Assembly (NCBI GenBank): GCA_002811645.1
Contig: PDIP01000021.1
Coordinates: forward strand, 232,040-296,039
From: Corallochytrium limacisporum
Lineage: Eukaryota > Opisthokonta
Direction of reading: 5' to 3'
DNA length: 64,000 bases
Of this stretch, positions 11,538 through 21,737 are shown in pieces (position 1 is the first letter of the stretch; each line of letters opens with the position of its first letter). The position numbers were made by a program, and so were the translations under genes. The notes beneath the pieces are model-generated. The model ran no database searches. It was given only the letters and a program-made list of their open reading frames with translations, and was not told the origin of the DNA.

Positions 11538-14500
11538 TTAGAGGTACGGTGCCCATCCAATGTACATTTCACATAGTTTTCTGAGGTCTGTGGCTTCATC
11601 AATTAGTGTGTTGACTTGCGCCTCCACACTGAGGGGCAAGGCTCTCTCTGACTTCTTGCCCTGAAGACGCATGTCAATGTCGTTGATTTTCTTTACATTG
11701 CGAGAACCCTTAAGGTCTAGAGTCGGGTCATGAACAAAGGACTTCATAACTATCATCAGCGCTTGCCGTTCCCGGCGCAACACGCGATAGGTTTCCTCGC
11801 ATGATTTTCGGAAGCCTCCCTCGATGCCTGTGGGTCCAAGTCCATCGACCACCTGACGGGTCAACCGGAAGGGCACCACTTCTGGCACACGCAGTTCGCC
11901 CCCCTTAAGGAAGAGACAGTTCCAGTCGACATGCAGGCACCGACCGGTTCGCTTGCAGTACAGAATATTCTCCGTATGCCGATCTCCGAGGCCTACAATC
12001 CAGCCGACAATGCACATTGCCGCTGTACTTCGCGCGTAGGCAAGTCGCGCTGAGTACCAGATACTTGGATCCTGGAAGTTGCCGATGAACCACTGATGGA
12101 GGATGGGAGGGAACCTTGGCAGCAGGAGCTTGTAGTAAAAGTCATAGTTGGACATGCGACCGCGCTGGGTCTTCTCGGTGAATAAAGAGTAGACCTGCTT
12201 GTGACTTAGTGTCGTGATGTTGGCAGTTTTGTAGGCGCTGGTAATCATGGATCGAAGATGACTCGTATCCTGGACCCATTCAATGATACCTGTGTCCTCA
12301 TTCACAGGGACAACTGCGTAAGTACTGATCTGGAGCTGACGGGTACGGCTGGGTTCGTGCTGTACCAAAAGGCGATTGATTAATCGATTAAGCTCCATCA
12401 TACGCTGATCCTTCCGCAAGTCATCCTTCGGCTTACACAGGAACGTGTATACCTTGCCGTCGCTGCCACAGACGCTGAATTTCTTCGGCTTCGCCAGGGA
12501 CGCCAGGACCTGAACCTCATCCCGCACACCAGTGATCGTTGGGTAGCCGTCATACGACAGGTTTCTGCCCACCTCAGGGTACAAAGACTGGGTAGTTGGT
12601 ACAATTACCTCCACCGGCATCATCCGCACAAGTTTTCGGAACTCCTTATTCACATTAAACGTGGACACATCTGATTGTGGCTTGTAGTTGGCCATGGTTA
12701 TGAGCTCATCCGCAAATAGGGCGTAGTTTGTGACCAACTTTTCCAACCGCTTGGGGTCGATGGTTGTCTTTGCGAAAGACGAGTGTTCCTTATCCTTCGA
12801 TGAAGACTTGGTCGGTCTCGTCGCCTCAGCATAGATTTCCTTGAACCGCACAGTACGATTCTTGTTCTTGGATTTCATGGCACCCAGCAAGGACCACATG
12901 ATCTGGTGGGGGAACCGATGGAGAAGACGCACAATCACTGTTCGAAGCGATGACCATACCTGCTGACTTGAGGGTTGCGTCATGCGACTGATCAAGTTTG
13001 ATGTCACCACCAACCATTGATAGTCCGGAATACGTGGAATCACCTCAAGTGCCACAGTGTTGTTCATTTGATCGTTCTGTGAATCATCGTAGTTACCTTC
13101 CAAGTTGGCATCTAACCACAGAGTCACCAGTCGAGGCAGTGCCTGGTGCATGTAGCGGTCATCCAGCCTCGCGGACATGTAATACGCACGGATAATTTCC
13201 ATTGTTCGATTGACCTCTCTACCTTCGACATCTGCCAGGGTATCATAGAACCCAGCCAGCAGGTACCATGCCTTTGATTCACCCTTGACGTTGCCGTTGT
13301 TCTTGGCATACGTTTGGACCTTCTCATAGGCTTCAATTACTTTGGTACTGTCGTGTCCAGTCTTTTGAGTCCACTTGGCGAAGAGCATGAGCGCTTTCTG
13401 GTTAGTGGTCACTTCTGTGCTTTCCAAACCTTCCCGTGATGTCTGACTCAGACCCGGAATGTAGTAGCGCTGCGCCGTTTCTTCGAGAATAGCAAGAGCC
13501 TTGTAGGTATCTCCCCAGGCATCGTAGACTTTGGCCGTCTCCACCTGAAGTGTTGCGGCATCACCATATGCCGCAGCTTCCAAAATCTTTGCGTTCGCTG
13601 TGTGATAGAGCTTGAGTTTCCGCGCACTCCGTGCCATCTGCACCAAGGTCTGCGAAAAATATTCGTTCCTCTTGTCCTCTGAAATTGTACCGTGACCATA
13701 CGCCACCTCCACCATACTCTTCTTCAAGGACAATACCGGTTCCACAATGTTGAACGATTTTGACATGGATGCCACCCGAACATCTAGATGATGTACCACG
13801 TCATGGAACCTTCCAGGTTCGTCGTTATCCCGATTGCTGACGACCGCAAACCAGTTGCGGAGGTCGTCCAAAAAGTGCAACTTTGCCCATTCATTGTAGT
13901 TCTGTTGGTAGCTATTACCTCGCGCGCCACTGCCAAGGTTTTGTCCGGCAATGGTTCGAGCAATGATGCTCTCACATGGCCCGACGAAAAGCTTCTGAAC
14001 GTCACAGTCTGCTGCATCAGTAACGCCAGCGATGCGTGCCATCCGACTGTATCGCTCAGTACTGGACCCATCGATCAGAGTTGGTGTCAAACGGTCAATA
14101 CATGATCCAATGAGTAGGTCAAAAGTGAAAGACTCCGGCACGTCAGCACTGGCGCCCAGCAAATGGTACTGGACTCCCGTTGGGCTAGTGGCAATGGCTG
14201 AGCGGCTTGCCTGTGCAGCCAGGTCACCCAAAGCGCTGCCGATGAAAGACGCACACAAGATATCCATACCCTGGTTCACGTGACGATTCAATTGCTCCCA
14301 ATTACCTAAACGCCACGAAGCATTGATCTGGTACGGTAAGAAATTCTTTTTCCAGTCCGGCTGGCGTGTCAGAATTCCTTCCATATGCAAATCAGCAAGA
14401 TTAATAGATCCGACAGTGAGTAAACTTTCAACCAAGCCACTTGCGAGACGTTGCGCATCATCAAGATTCTCCGCGGCAGCACTATTTAGATACGCCTGCT

Positions 14501-17500
14501 CGTAGCAGGTGACAGCGCGTGCCCAGTCACCCGCCACTTTGTAGTCCTGGGCGGCTTGGTCGATGGTGGTCGTTGGCCGCATTGCAGCGGCACCTGCAAC
14601 CCCGTCTGGATCTCCAACACCAGTAAAGATGGCATGTTGCAACGCCATAGTGGTCTCAGAAGATATGGATGCCCATGTCGTCTTCTTTTCGGCAAAGCGA
14701 TCAAGTGCGGAGCTCGGATCCTTTACGATCGGATTTCGCTTTGTTTGTCCAGTCACCCATGACAAGCCTTCTTCGAAGTAGTACAAGGCCCGAACAAAGC
14801 TCTGCGCTTTGATCGCCACTCTCGCCATCCAGTGTGGATCAATAGATTGGCGGAACTCAGACACTCTTTGCAGATAGGGAGCCAGCGGCTCTGTGGTCCA
14901 GAGGCCATCTATTCGGCCCGCTGGAAGGTCTCGGAAAGGTCCCGTCGCCGACGGCTTGTGTAAGATACGCGCCTGCTGCTGAAAGATTCGGTGAAGCTCA
15001 TCAAGTGTGGCAAACATTGTGAACACACACTGGTCAAGATCTGCTCTCCTTCCAGCATCCTCATCGGTCAGGTACATTTCTCCAATAGCTTTAAACTCTT
15101 CAATGATTTCGCGCGCAACGTCTGGTTGGTCCTCATTGGTGAGGATGTTCCACATAATGTACGGCAGGAGATGCATGGCCAAAGCGCTATCAGCATTGAT
15201 GGCGCCCCAACAAGCATCCATAACGTCTTTAGCCTTCCCACTCTCCAATTTTCCAATGAGGTAGCGGCTGAAATTGGCTAACCAGGTCTCAAACTTGACC
15301 CGTGTGCTTCGGAAGTATGGGAAAGATAGTGTGGGTGGCACCTTTCCAGAAAGACCATACTTGGATCTCAAAAATGGACGGATGGTTCTTTGGATCTCGC
15401 GGCTGAACGACCTCCATACCTCGTTACGGTCGAGATCTGGAGTTTCACGAAGACTGAGCAAGGACAGCAACCGCTGGATGGCAAAGGCGAATCGATCTTG
15501 CTTCGAGATCTGTTGTGCACTAATCAAGGCCTTGTACAAGTAGTCACGGATCAAAGAAATCACAAACTCATCGTGCTCAGCGGTAATGGCTATCTCAATT
15601 CCACGAGAGAGATGAACCTGGCGGTTGGAGCGCAATGCACCCTCGCTCAACAAGCCGGGATCAATAGCGCCAAGCGTACCGAGGCACCTTAAGGCAAGCT
15701 GACGGCACTTTTCAACGCTGTCCGTCACTGCTTGCACAAGACCCTGAACAATCCAAGACACGGATGAACGAGACCGAGTGTCGCCCTTGGGTGCACGGAG
15801 CAAAAGGTCCTGTCCCCATCGATTGACCAGCCGCAGGAGGACCTCGAGGCTCAGCCGCCGAACTGCATCACTGTCATGAGAGATTGCATGACACAGACTT
15901 CGCCAGACTCCGGGATCTGGACACCGCTCTCCGGGTACATCAATAGCACCGCCGCTAGCGTGAACAGACTTGCGGTAATCCTTTAAGCTTTCAGGAAGGT
16001 ATACAATCTTGGAGTAGTATTCCTTTACGAATACTCGCTTCTCGTACAGCAGGATGCGGGCCACATCGTTGAACGTAGACTTGAGAAGCTGAATGCGACT
16101 GTCATTCGACTCACCACTGCATGCTTGCCTGTACGTACTTGTAATCCAACCCTCGGTCTCCAGTAAGAAGATAGCAATGATTACTGGGCTCATCGCACCG
16201 ATTCCATCATCCGGCAATTTGTTGATGAACACCATCCATCCCCGACATGCCAGGCTCACCAGATCTGCGTCTTCCAGAGCAGATCGCAATAGCAAAATAA
16301 CCTTTGGCGCGATCGCCACCAAGTGATTGTGATCCGGAACCACTTCAAGCAAGCGAATCACACTCGCAATGGCGCACTTTCTCTCCCATATTGAAGTGTC
16401 AGGCCGAACAAAGCGATTATTCAAATCAGTTAGACAACCCAGTACAGCCTGCTGTAACAGTTTGTAGCGACTGCCCGTCATGTCAGGGTCAAGGAGCTCA
16501 TTGATCGCATCCAAGGTACGGAACATCATTGCATCATACTGCTCATCCAAGGACTCATTGCTCACGTAGGATTTACCGACCATGGTTGCCCAGAGTACAT
16601 ACAGCGGAGTCTGCTTGCGTTCGAGCAATTTCCTAAGATCAATCGGGTCTTCCTCCGAGTTTGCCTCATGCACCAAAAACTCCAGTGTGTTTGAAAGTTG
16701 TGTCTGAGACGTCTCATCCGCGCCACCTTTGCACAAGACGTGCAGAACAATTGCATGGGATTGGTTTCTGACCAGCTCAATGGTATCATTCTTTGTGTCA
16801 TAGTACTCTGACAAGATAACAATCATATCGTGAGATCGCAGGCGGACGGCCACAGACAGCAAAATCGATATCTTCGACCGCACCAGTTCGGTGACATTGC
16901 TGTTGAAGAACACATCCGCCAAATGATTCAATCGCTTGTCAACCATGGCATCCCAATCTTGAAGTGGTGTCGAGTCGTCTTTGTCAACCACTGCTCTGAC
17001 ATAGTGTTCGATGACGTTGTCCTCAATCTCAGAAACGTCGAATTTCTGCGCAATCTTGGCTTTCCGGAAAAACGCTTGCATTCCTCGGCGTGCAGTCTCG
17101 GATACAAGCAGTCGATCGCAAAAGCAGACCTCTAGGAGACTGTGCAACAGAGTGAGCCATTCATCCGGGGGCCTGAATAAGCCGTCCACAGCATCCACAA
17201 AGTATGCGAGTATGCTCTGTCCCATACTTACAAAATGAAGCGCTTGTACCATTTTTTCGTCCACGGTAACGCAATCTGTGATGCATTGAGTGGCGATCGC
17301 AATGAATTCGGACAGCTCATATGTGGTCTCCCGCGAGCTCCACACCGCAAAAACTAGGGTCGGCATGATTGCTCTGATACTGTCCCACATATTCTGATCA
17401 CCATTTTTGTACTCATCTAATATGAAGGCAATCAGGCCGGGCAGAGTCAAGAGCTCGTCAAACCATTCTGTTCCAATGTGTGCCAGGCTGGCAAGCCCTT

Positions 17501-19565
17501 CTATGATGATCATTCGAACATCATATGACGACGACAAGTTCGTCCAGTGTGATCGTGCGGCATCAAAAATTGCTAGGGACTGTGCAACTCCTTCACGGCT
17601 CGATGGTTGTGGCAAATTCAGCAGCTCACGGACACGAAAGAGGTCTCTATCTTTTGCCGCGCGCGCTGTACTCTCCAAGATCAAATGAGAAAGTTGTTCA
17701 TGGTGATGATCAGCATTTTGCAGTGCCCAGAACATGTAGTCTTCCGAAAGATCAAAGTTTAAAACGTACGGCTCGCTGGATTTCACCACTCGTAGTAATG
17801 CCAACGCAGTTTCCTGAATCGATGGCATCTGCAGCATTGTGTCAGAAGAAGGAACGAGCTGAAGGAAGCGATTGACTGCACTTCCAATTTTCTCCCTGAA
17901 GTGCTCGTCGATAACCTCTCTGGGTCGCTCCACAGGATGTACACTTGGGTACTGCTCCTTCAGTGACAGATTAAAGATCGTGTTCGTGTATGTGGCGAAT
18001 GAACCAGCGACCTGGCGGCACACTTGGGAATCACCCCAAAACATCCATGTGGATGTCAGCAAAGTGCCATGCACATACCAGTCCCGCTGCGTCCTGTTCG
18101 TCTTGTTCCAGAAGCCAGCGACTTCATCCATGATGCCTTTGAAGCCATCTTCTGGTGCTATTGACAACGACTTGAGGGTATTGCCCTTTCGCAGTCGATC
18201 ATTGGATGGCATATTGATCGTCAAAGACCTCCAAGTGTGGATGTCCTTCTCTAGGAAGTACGTCGGGACATTACACAGCACCTGTGCTGCGTTCTCGAAT
18301 TCAAAGGAGGGTAGGTGCGATGGTCTCATGGCTTCATACACGCTTTGCAGTAATGGCAGTGACACATGACCCTTGGTACAATCATGCTGCAGAAGCTCCA
18401 CAACAAGAACTTGGCACAGAATGCTGTGTAGAACCTGTGCTTGGTCTGATGGTCGACCAAGCAGGTCTTCAATTCCACGTCGTACAGCGTCTGCCAAGTA
18501 CATGCTTTCACCACGCATGGCTATATAAGCTCGCCCAATCAATGCATACCGTACCAGATCTGTGATTTCACTTGGCCGCGCTGAGGACATGACTGAACTG
18601 GAGACAACAAGCCTCGCAGCAGCATCTAGCGCACGCGGACGTAACGCTCGTCCTTTGGCGAAGAACTGTATCATATTACTAGCATCGTCATAGGACATCC
18701 GGGACGTCGGCTCGCTAAGGAACTCGCCGATGCTCAGAACCAGAGTGGATAGAGTTGATGTGTCCAAGGATAGGAGGTCTTCATATTGATGGCTGATTTG
18801 CTTAAGTAGTAAGAAGTAACCCTCTGGGAACTCCTCCCGGTTGCATCCGCCCGACTCGAACAACCACGATATACTTCCCGGAACCGACTGGCAGGAGTGC
18901 GAAACCAGGCTCAAACATGTCTCCAGTGTGACTTGTTTGTTGGCCTCTGTTACAAACACCGCGGCTTCGGTGCCATCCTTTGTGATCCCCAACAGAAAAT
19001 CGATGTGTGCCGTGCTCTCTATCTCATAGCGGCACATCGTCGCCAGTTGACATACAAACACGGATAACAACTGTAGTAACTCCTTGAAGGCATTCATGTT
19101 TGCACGAACAATGGCATTTACAAGTGATTGATTAAATTTCAAGGCATGGTTTTGCAACCGCGCCGAGCTTGCACTCTGTAGTCTAATGCCCACCGCCAGA
19201 GCTTGCCTCCAATCTATGCTAATTGGGACCACTGCCGTGTTGTAGTAGATTATGTCGACGTCTTCGTTCTCAAGGACACCAGCGATGAAGTGGAGAACAG
19301 AACATGCGCTGTTCTCAAGATCCCGTGATACATCAGTTTTAGTCAGCTCCGATATCGGGTTCTGGACGTACTCAACAAACAGGGGTACTGCGTCGTTGGC
19401 CACCCGCTCCACATTACCCGTTTCGATTAGACCCCTCAGTCGTTGCAATGGCGATTGCAAACTGACATTCTGCTGTGCTCGGACAGATACCGGAGTTCCC
19501 TGCATCTGCCTGCGCTTACCGTTTGGTGTAATTTTCGGCGCCAGACCGCGCGCAGACGCAACCAT
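11538..19565 (-). CDS. ATR: ATR/Mec1/Rad3 checkpoint kinase
   Basis: PI3K-like protein kinase that senses RPA-coated single-stranded DNA with ATRIP and starts the replication-stress checkpoint. At 2675 residues it is close to human ATR (2644). Helical-repeat N-terminal half; UME-like segment near residues 1020-1150; FAT domain roughly 1590-2200; kinase domain about 2340-2600; FATC in the last 32 residues (ends MYIGWAPYL). ATP-binding Lys about 2378 lies in CKPKDDLRKDQ, a block almost identical to ATR. The catalytic loop GLGDRHTENILY starts at about 2525. The metal-binding motif reads HVDWN (about 2545-2549) where ATR normally has HVDFN. The choice of ATR over ATM, mTOR, SMG1 or DNA-PK rests on these blocks and on the FATC. 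The whole 8 kb is one exon. The ATG at 19565 is the first in frame. Confidence 0.97.
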   Translation of the reverse strand: MVASARGLAPKITPNGKRRQMQGTPVSVRAQQNVSLQSPLQRLRGLIETGNVERVANDAVPLFVEYVQNPISELTKTDVSRDLENSACSVLHFIAGVLENEDVDIIYYNTAVVPISIDWRQALAVGIRLQSASSARLQNHALKFNQSLVNAIVRANMNAFKELLQLLSVFVCQLATMCRYEIESTAHIDFLLGITKDGTEAAVFVTEANKQVTLETCLSLVSHSCQSVPGSISWLFESGGCNREEFPEGYFLLLKQISHQYEDLLSLDTSTLSTLVLSIGEFLSEPTSRMSYDDASNMIQFFAKGRALRPRALDAAARLVVSSSVMSSARPSEITDLVRYALIGRAYIAMRGESMYLADAVRRGIEDLLGRPSDQAQVLHSILCQVLVVELLQHDCTKGHVSLPLLQSVYEAMRPSHLPSFEFENAAQVLCNVPTYFLEKDIHTWRSLTINMPSNDRLRKGNTLKSLSIAPEDGFKGIMDEVAGFWNKTNRTQRDWYVHGTLLTSTWMFWGDSQVCRQVAGSFATYTNTIFNLSLKEQYPSVHPVERPREVIDEHFREKIGSAVNRFLQLVPSSDTMLQMPSIQETALALLRVVKSSEPYVLNFDLSEDYMFWALQNADHHHEQLSHLILESTARAAKDRDLFRVRELLNLPQPSSREGVAQSLAIFDAARSHWTNLSSSYDVRMIIIEGLASLAHIGTEWFDELLTLPGLIAFILDEYKNGDQNMWDSIRAIMPTLVFAVWSSRETTYELSEFIAIATQCITDCVTVDEKMVQALHFVSMGQSILAYFVDAVDGLFRPPDEWLTLLHSLLEVCFCDRLLVSETARRGMQAFFRKAKIAQKFDVSEIEDNVIEHYVRAVVDKDDSTPLQDWDAMVDKRLNHLADVFFNSNVTELVRSKISILLSVAVRLRSHDMIVILSEYYDTKNDTIELVRNQSHAIVLHVLCKGGADETSQTQLSNTLEFLVHEANSEEDPIDLRKLLERKQTPLYVLWATMVGKSYVSNESLDEQYDAMMFRTLDAINELLDPDMTGSRYKLLQQAVLGCLTDLNNRFVRPDTSIWERKCAIASVIRLLEVVPDHNHLVAIAPKVILLLRSALEDADLVSLACRGWMVFINKLPDDGIGAMSPVIIAIFLLETEGWITSTYRQACSGESNDSRIQLLKSTFNDVARILLYEKRVFVKEYYSKIVYLPESLKDYRKSVHASGGAIDVPGERCPDPGVWRSLCHAISHDSDAVRRLSLEVLLRLVNRWGQDLLLRAPKGDTRSRSSVSWIVQGLVQAVTDSVEKCRQLALRCLGTLGAIDPGLLSEGALRSNRQVHLSRGIEIAITAEHDEFVISLIRDYLYKALISAQQISKQDRFAFAIQRLLSLLSLRETPDLDRNEVWRSFSREIQRTIRPFLRSKYGLSGKVPPTLSFPYFRSTRVKFETWLANFSRYLIGKLESGKAKDVMDACWGAINADSALAMHLLPYIMWNILTNEDQPDVAREIIEEFKAIGEMYLTDEDAGRRADLDQCVFTMFATLDELHRIFQQQARILHKPSATGPFRDLPAGRIDGLWTTEPLAPYLQRVSEFRQSIDPHWMARVAIKAQSFVRALYYFEEGLSWVTGQTKRNPIVKDPSSALDRFAEKKTTWASISSETTMALQHAIFTGVGDPDGVAGAAAMRPTTTIDQAAQDYKVAGDWARAVTCYEQAYLNSAAAENLDDAQRLASGLVESLLTVGSINLADLHMEGILTRQPDWKKNFLPYQINASWRLGNWEQLNRHVNQGMDILCASFIGSALGDLAAQASRSAIATSPTGVQYHLLGASADVPESFTFDLLIGSCIDRLTPTLIDGSSTERYSRMARIAGVTDAADCDVQKLFVGPCESIIARTIAGQNLGSGARGNSYQQNYNEWAKLHFLDDLRNWFAVVSNRDNDEPGRFHDVVHHLDVRVASMSKSFNIVEPVLSLKKSMVEVAYGHGTISEDKRNEYFSQTLVQMARSARKLKLYHTANAKILEAAAYGDAATLQVETAKVYDAWGDTYKALAILEETAQRYYIPGLSQTSREGLESTEVTTNQKALMLFAKWTQKTGHDSTKVIEAYEKVQTYAKNNGNVKGESKAWYLLAGFYDTLADVEGREVNRTMEIIRAYYMSARLDDRYMHQALPRLVTLWLDANLEGNYDDSQNDQMNNTVALEVIPRIPDYQWLVVTSNLISRMTQPSSQQVWSSLRTVIVRLLHRFPHQIMWSLLGAMKSKNKNRTVRFKEIYAEATRPTKSSSKDKEHSSFAKTTIDPKRLEKLVTNYALFADELITMANYKPQSDVSTFNVNKEFRKLVRMMPVEVIVPTTQSLYPEVGRNLSYDGYPTITGVRDEVQVLASLAKPKKFSVCGSDGKVYTFLCKPKDDLRKDQRMMELNRLINRLLVQHEPSRTRQLQISTYAVVPVNEDTGIIEWVQDTSHLRSMITSAYKTANITTLSHKQVYSLFTEKTQRGRMSNYDFYYKLLLPRFPPILHQWFIGNFQDPSIWYSARLAYARSTAAMCIVGWIVGLGDRHTENILYCKRTGRCLHVDWNCLFLKGGELRVPEVVPFRLTRQVVDGLGPTGIEGGFRKSCEETYRVLRRERQALMIVMKSFVHDPTLDLKGSRNVKKINDIDMRLQGKKSERALPLSVEAQVNTLIDEATDLRKLCEMYIGWAPYL

Positions 19566-20265
19566 GATCTTATCCCAGGTCCCACATCAAGACTTGCATC
19601 AGAGGTTTTTGGATAGCCATGATCAATGGTGACTGATTTACTGTGCATTCTGCATTTGGTATGTGCGTTTGGGGTGCGGTTGCACCATGCTTCTATATAC
19701 CTCATCGGACCATTTGAATCCTTTCACATCACCCGTGTAGACTCTTGGTCTCGAGGGCCTTTCGCTGAGGCTGTTCGGACAGCTGGGTAAGATCCTCTCT
19801 CTCCCTATCCTGCAGGAATTGGGTTTGGGGCGTGGGTGGCAAACACCATCTAGTACACTGCTGCCCAACCTGCCTCGGTCTCCGCTGGTGGTCTCCTATT
19901 CAGCGCAAGGAGAAGGAGTGATAGCCAATATACTACGGCGTTGACCAGGCCGATGTGAAACCTTGTTCGCCCGCGCGTGTTCGCGCGCATTCGCCCAAAA
20001 AAAAAAAGTGTGCCTCCGGGGCCGGAAAAGCCAGCGCACTAAAAGGCTGAGCTCAGCGCTTAGAACGGGCCGGGAGGGTCGCGCTTGACCTGTGGCGAAC
20101 GAGCGTATCCTCGGAACCCGTGCTCGTCCACAGTGTAGTGCGAAAGCTTGTTTTCTAAAGGTATGTAAGAATTCGATTTATGGTAGACAAATGATTCTCT
20201 ATCAAGGTATTGTGAGAATTCAAAGTTTTGATTAGGCCCGAAAGGGAAAGAATAGGACCGAGACC
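19566..20265. other. Divergent spacer ATR/PANTS-like gene
   Basis: No gene. It contains an alternating CG-rich stretch near 19968-19990, an A11 run near 19998, and two near-copies of an element of the form AAGGTATGT..AGAATTC at 20158-20174 and 20204-20221, just upstream of the next start codon. The first copy looks like a 5' splice site. Confidence 0.5.
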
Positions 20266-20634
20266 ATGGATCTCGAAGTCACTGCTGGCATGGAGAAGCC
20301 TCCGTGGAAGTGTGCAGACCTAGGGGATCGGTATTACTATTGCATGTCTCCTGCAGGTCAATGGAAGTACTACTATCGGTATGGCACTGTCTCAGACTGC
20401 AAAATGGAATGGGAAGACTTGAAGTCTTGCATAAAAGCACATGTAGCTGTCGACAATAGAGACAAGTGGGAGTACTTCAACAAACGGAAGAAAGCGGCAG
20501 AAGAAGCCGCCGTCCCGAAAGAGCATCTTTGGGAATACCGTGATAGTCCACCAGAAGAATTTGAAACCTGGGCCGAGAAGGCCAGACAGCGTACACAGCA
20601 GCAACAGCAGCAGTCACAGTCGCAGCCATCGTAG
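20266..20634 (+). CDS. DUF3128 family small protein (C22orf39/PANTS-like)
   Basis: Small 122-residue protein of the DUF3128 group, which includes fungal EMI1-type proteins and animal C22orf39/PANTS. Its biochemical role is poorly defined. The family pattern is visible: a Cys-containing start (KPPWKCADL), then YYRYG, C-x2-EWEDLKSC (Cys residues near 45 and 54), and W-x3-D-PPEEFETW at about 89-101. The last 15 residues are a Gln/Ser tail encoded by CAG/CAA codons. The ATG at 20266 has a good context (GACCATGG). The next gene is on the same strand 489 bases downstream. Confidence 0.8.
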   Translation: MDLEVTAGMEKPPWKCADLGDRYYYCMSPAGQWKYYYRYGTVSDCKMEWEDLKSCIKAHVAVDNRDKWEYFNKRKKAAEEAAVPKEHLWEYRDSPPEEFETWAEKARQRTQQQQQQSQSQPS

Positions 20635-21123
20635 CAACCTTTGCTGGCAATCTTAGTATTGGGAAAAAAGTAGACAGCACACAATCCCACCGCCACCGCG
20701 ATGGGGCTCGTGGTAGTGGAAAGTTTTATTAACTAAATAGAGCACAAATAGTAAAGAAATGTGGGTCACACTGGTGCTCCGCACCTGGATATTCCTATCT
20801 TTGTACAGTGGAGGTTGGGGAGGGGGTTTTCTTCCCATGAAGGGTGTCAGGAACCAATCAGAGCCAAAGTAACATTCAAACGATGGCAGTGACTTCCCTT
20901 GAAGTTCGCAAAGGCGAAAAACGGTGCGGGTACGTCAAGGTACATCTCGCAGTGAGCAAGGACAATCCTGCAGACCTTATGACATTGCTAAGTATCCTTC
21001 ATGAGAGCGTACTTTCCAAGTGTAGAGGTGCACAATAAAGAAATTATATCACCACCGAGGAATTCTACGCACTGTTGCCGTCAGGGATAGGCCACAGTCA
21101 CGGCTGTGCTTTCGTTCACAACA
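20635..21123. other. Spacer between PANTS-like and DUF3605 genes
   Basis: Probably the 3' UTR of the first gene and the 5' region of the second. A 51-codon ATG frame at 20883-21038 has no recognisable similarity and is left uncalled. Confidence 0.45.
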
Positions 21124-21654
21124 ATGGGTAGAGGCGGCCAACAAGATCCCCTCCAAGAGGGAAGTCACACGAGCGACGGAAGACCCTTGGCCCCAATAGA
21201 GCACTTCTTCAAATTCGAGACTCTTGAAGAGCTTGTGAATACCGGCCAGCTAGACGTGCTGGTCCGTTCGGTGCCGATGCATAAAGAGTACAGAACATTC
21301 CGAAATGAACATGTCAAAGAATGGCGGACCATGACGGACTCGTTGAGGCACCGAGTGTTTGGCCGTGAGCCTAAGGTAGATCCACACACTGGGCTGAAGT
21401 ACACAGATCCGATCCCACCTGAGGAGCCCATCAAGTATGCACTCCTTCCGAATGACTTCCCCTATGCAGTGGACAAAGGCATCGAGCACTACGTCTTCTG
21501 GGCAAGTCAGAACATCTCAGACTTCTCCATCATTGACCAATACGTGAAGGAGAAGTTCAATAAACGACGGTACATCTACTTCGAGAACCCCGTCGAGCTC
21601 AAGAGTGTGTTGGACTTGTGGCACGCTCATGTCTTCATCGATGCTCCTAAGTAG
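21124..21654 (+). CDS. DUF3605 family protein
   Basis: Protein of 176 residues resembling the DUF3605 family, best known from fungi and without an established function. The frame opens with GTG at 21106, but the first ATG is 21124. Family-type features: an N-terminal helical segment (HFFKFETLEELV), a middle block with LPNDFPYAVDKGIEHYVFW at about residues 102-120, and a C-terminal block around RRYIYFENPVELKSV and DLWHAHVF. The HYVFW...FENP pattern is what is normally conserved. No membrane segment or signal peptide is visible. The 3' end faces the PIH1 gene with an 83-base gap. Confidence 0.8.
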   Translation: MGRGGQQDPLQEGSHTSDGRPLAPIEHFFKFETLEELVNTGQLDVLVRSVPMHKEYRTFRNEHVKEWRTMTDSLRHRVFGREPKVDPHTGLKYTDPIPPEEPIKYALLPNDFPYAVDKGIEHYVFWASQNISDFSIIDQYVKEKFNKRRYIYFENPVELKSVLDLWHAHVFIDAPK

Positions 21655-21737
21655 ATATGCCTTCAAATATTTAGTTCTTCAATTCTATATAGATATATAC
21701 GCACATACATACTTGTATCCATAGCTCGCATAGTCAT

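Noticed and set aside
20883-21038. 51-codon ATG frame between the DUF3128 and DUF3605 genes
   Set aside because: No similarity and very short; may be an upstream ORF in the DUF3605 leader.
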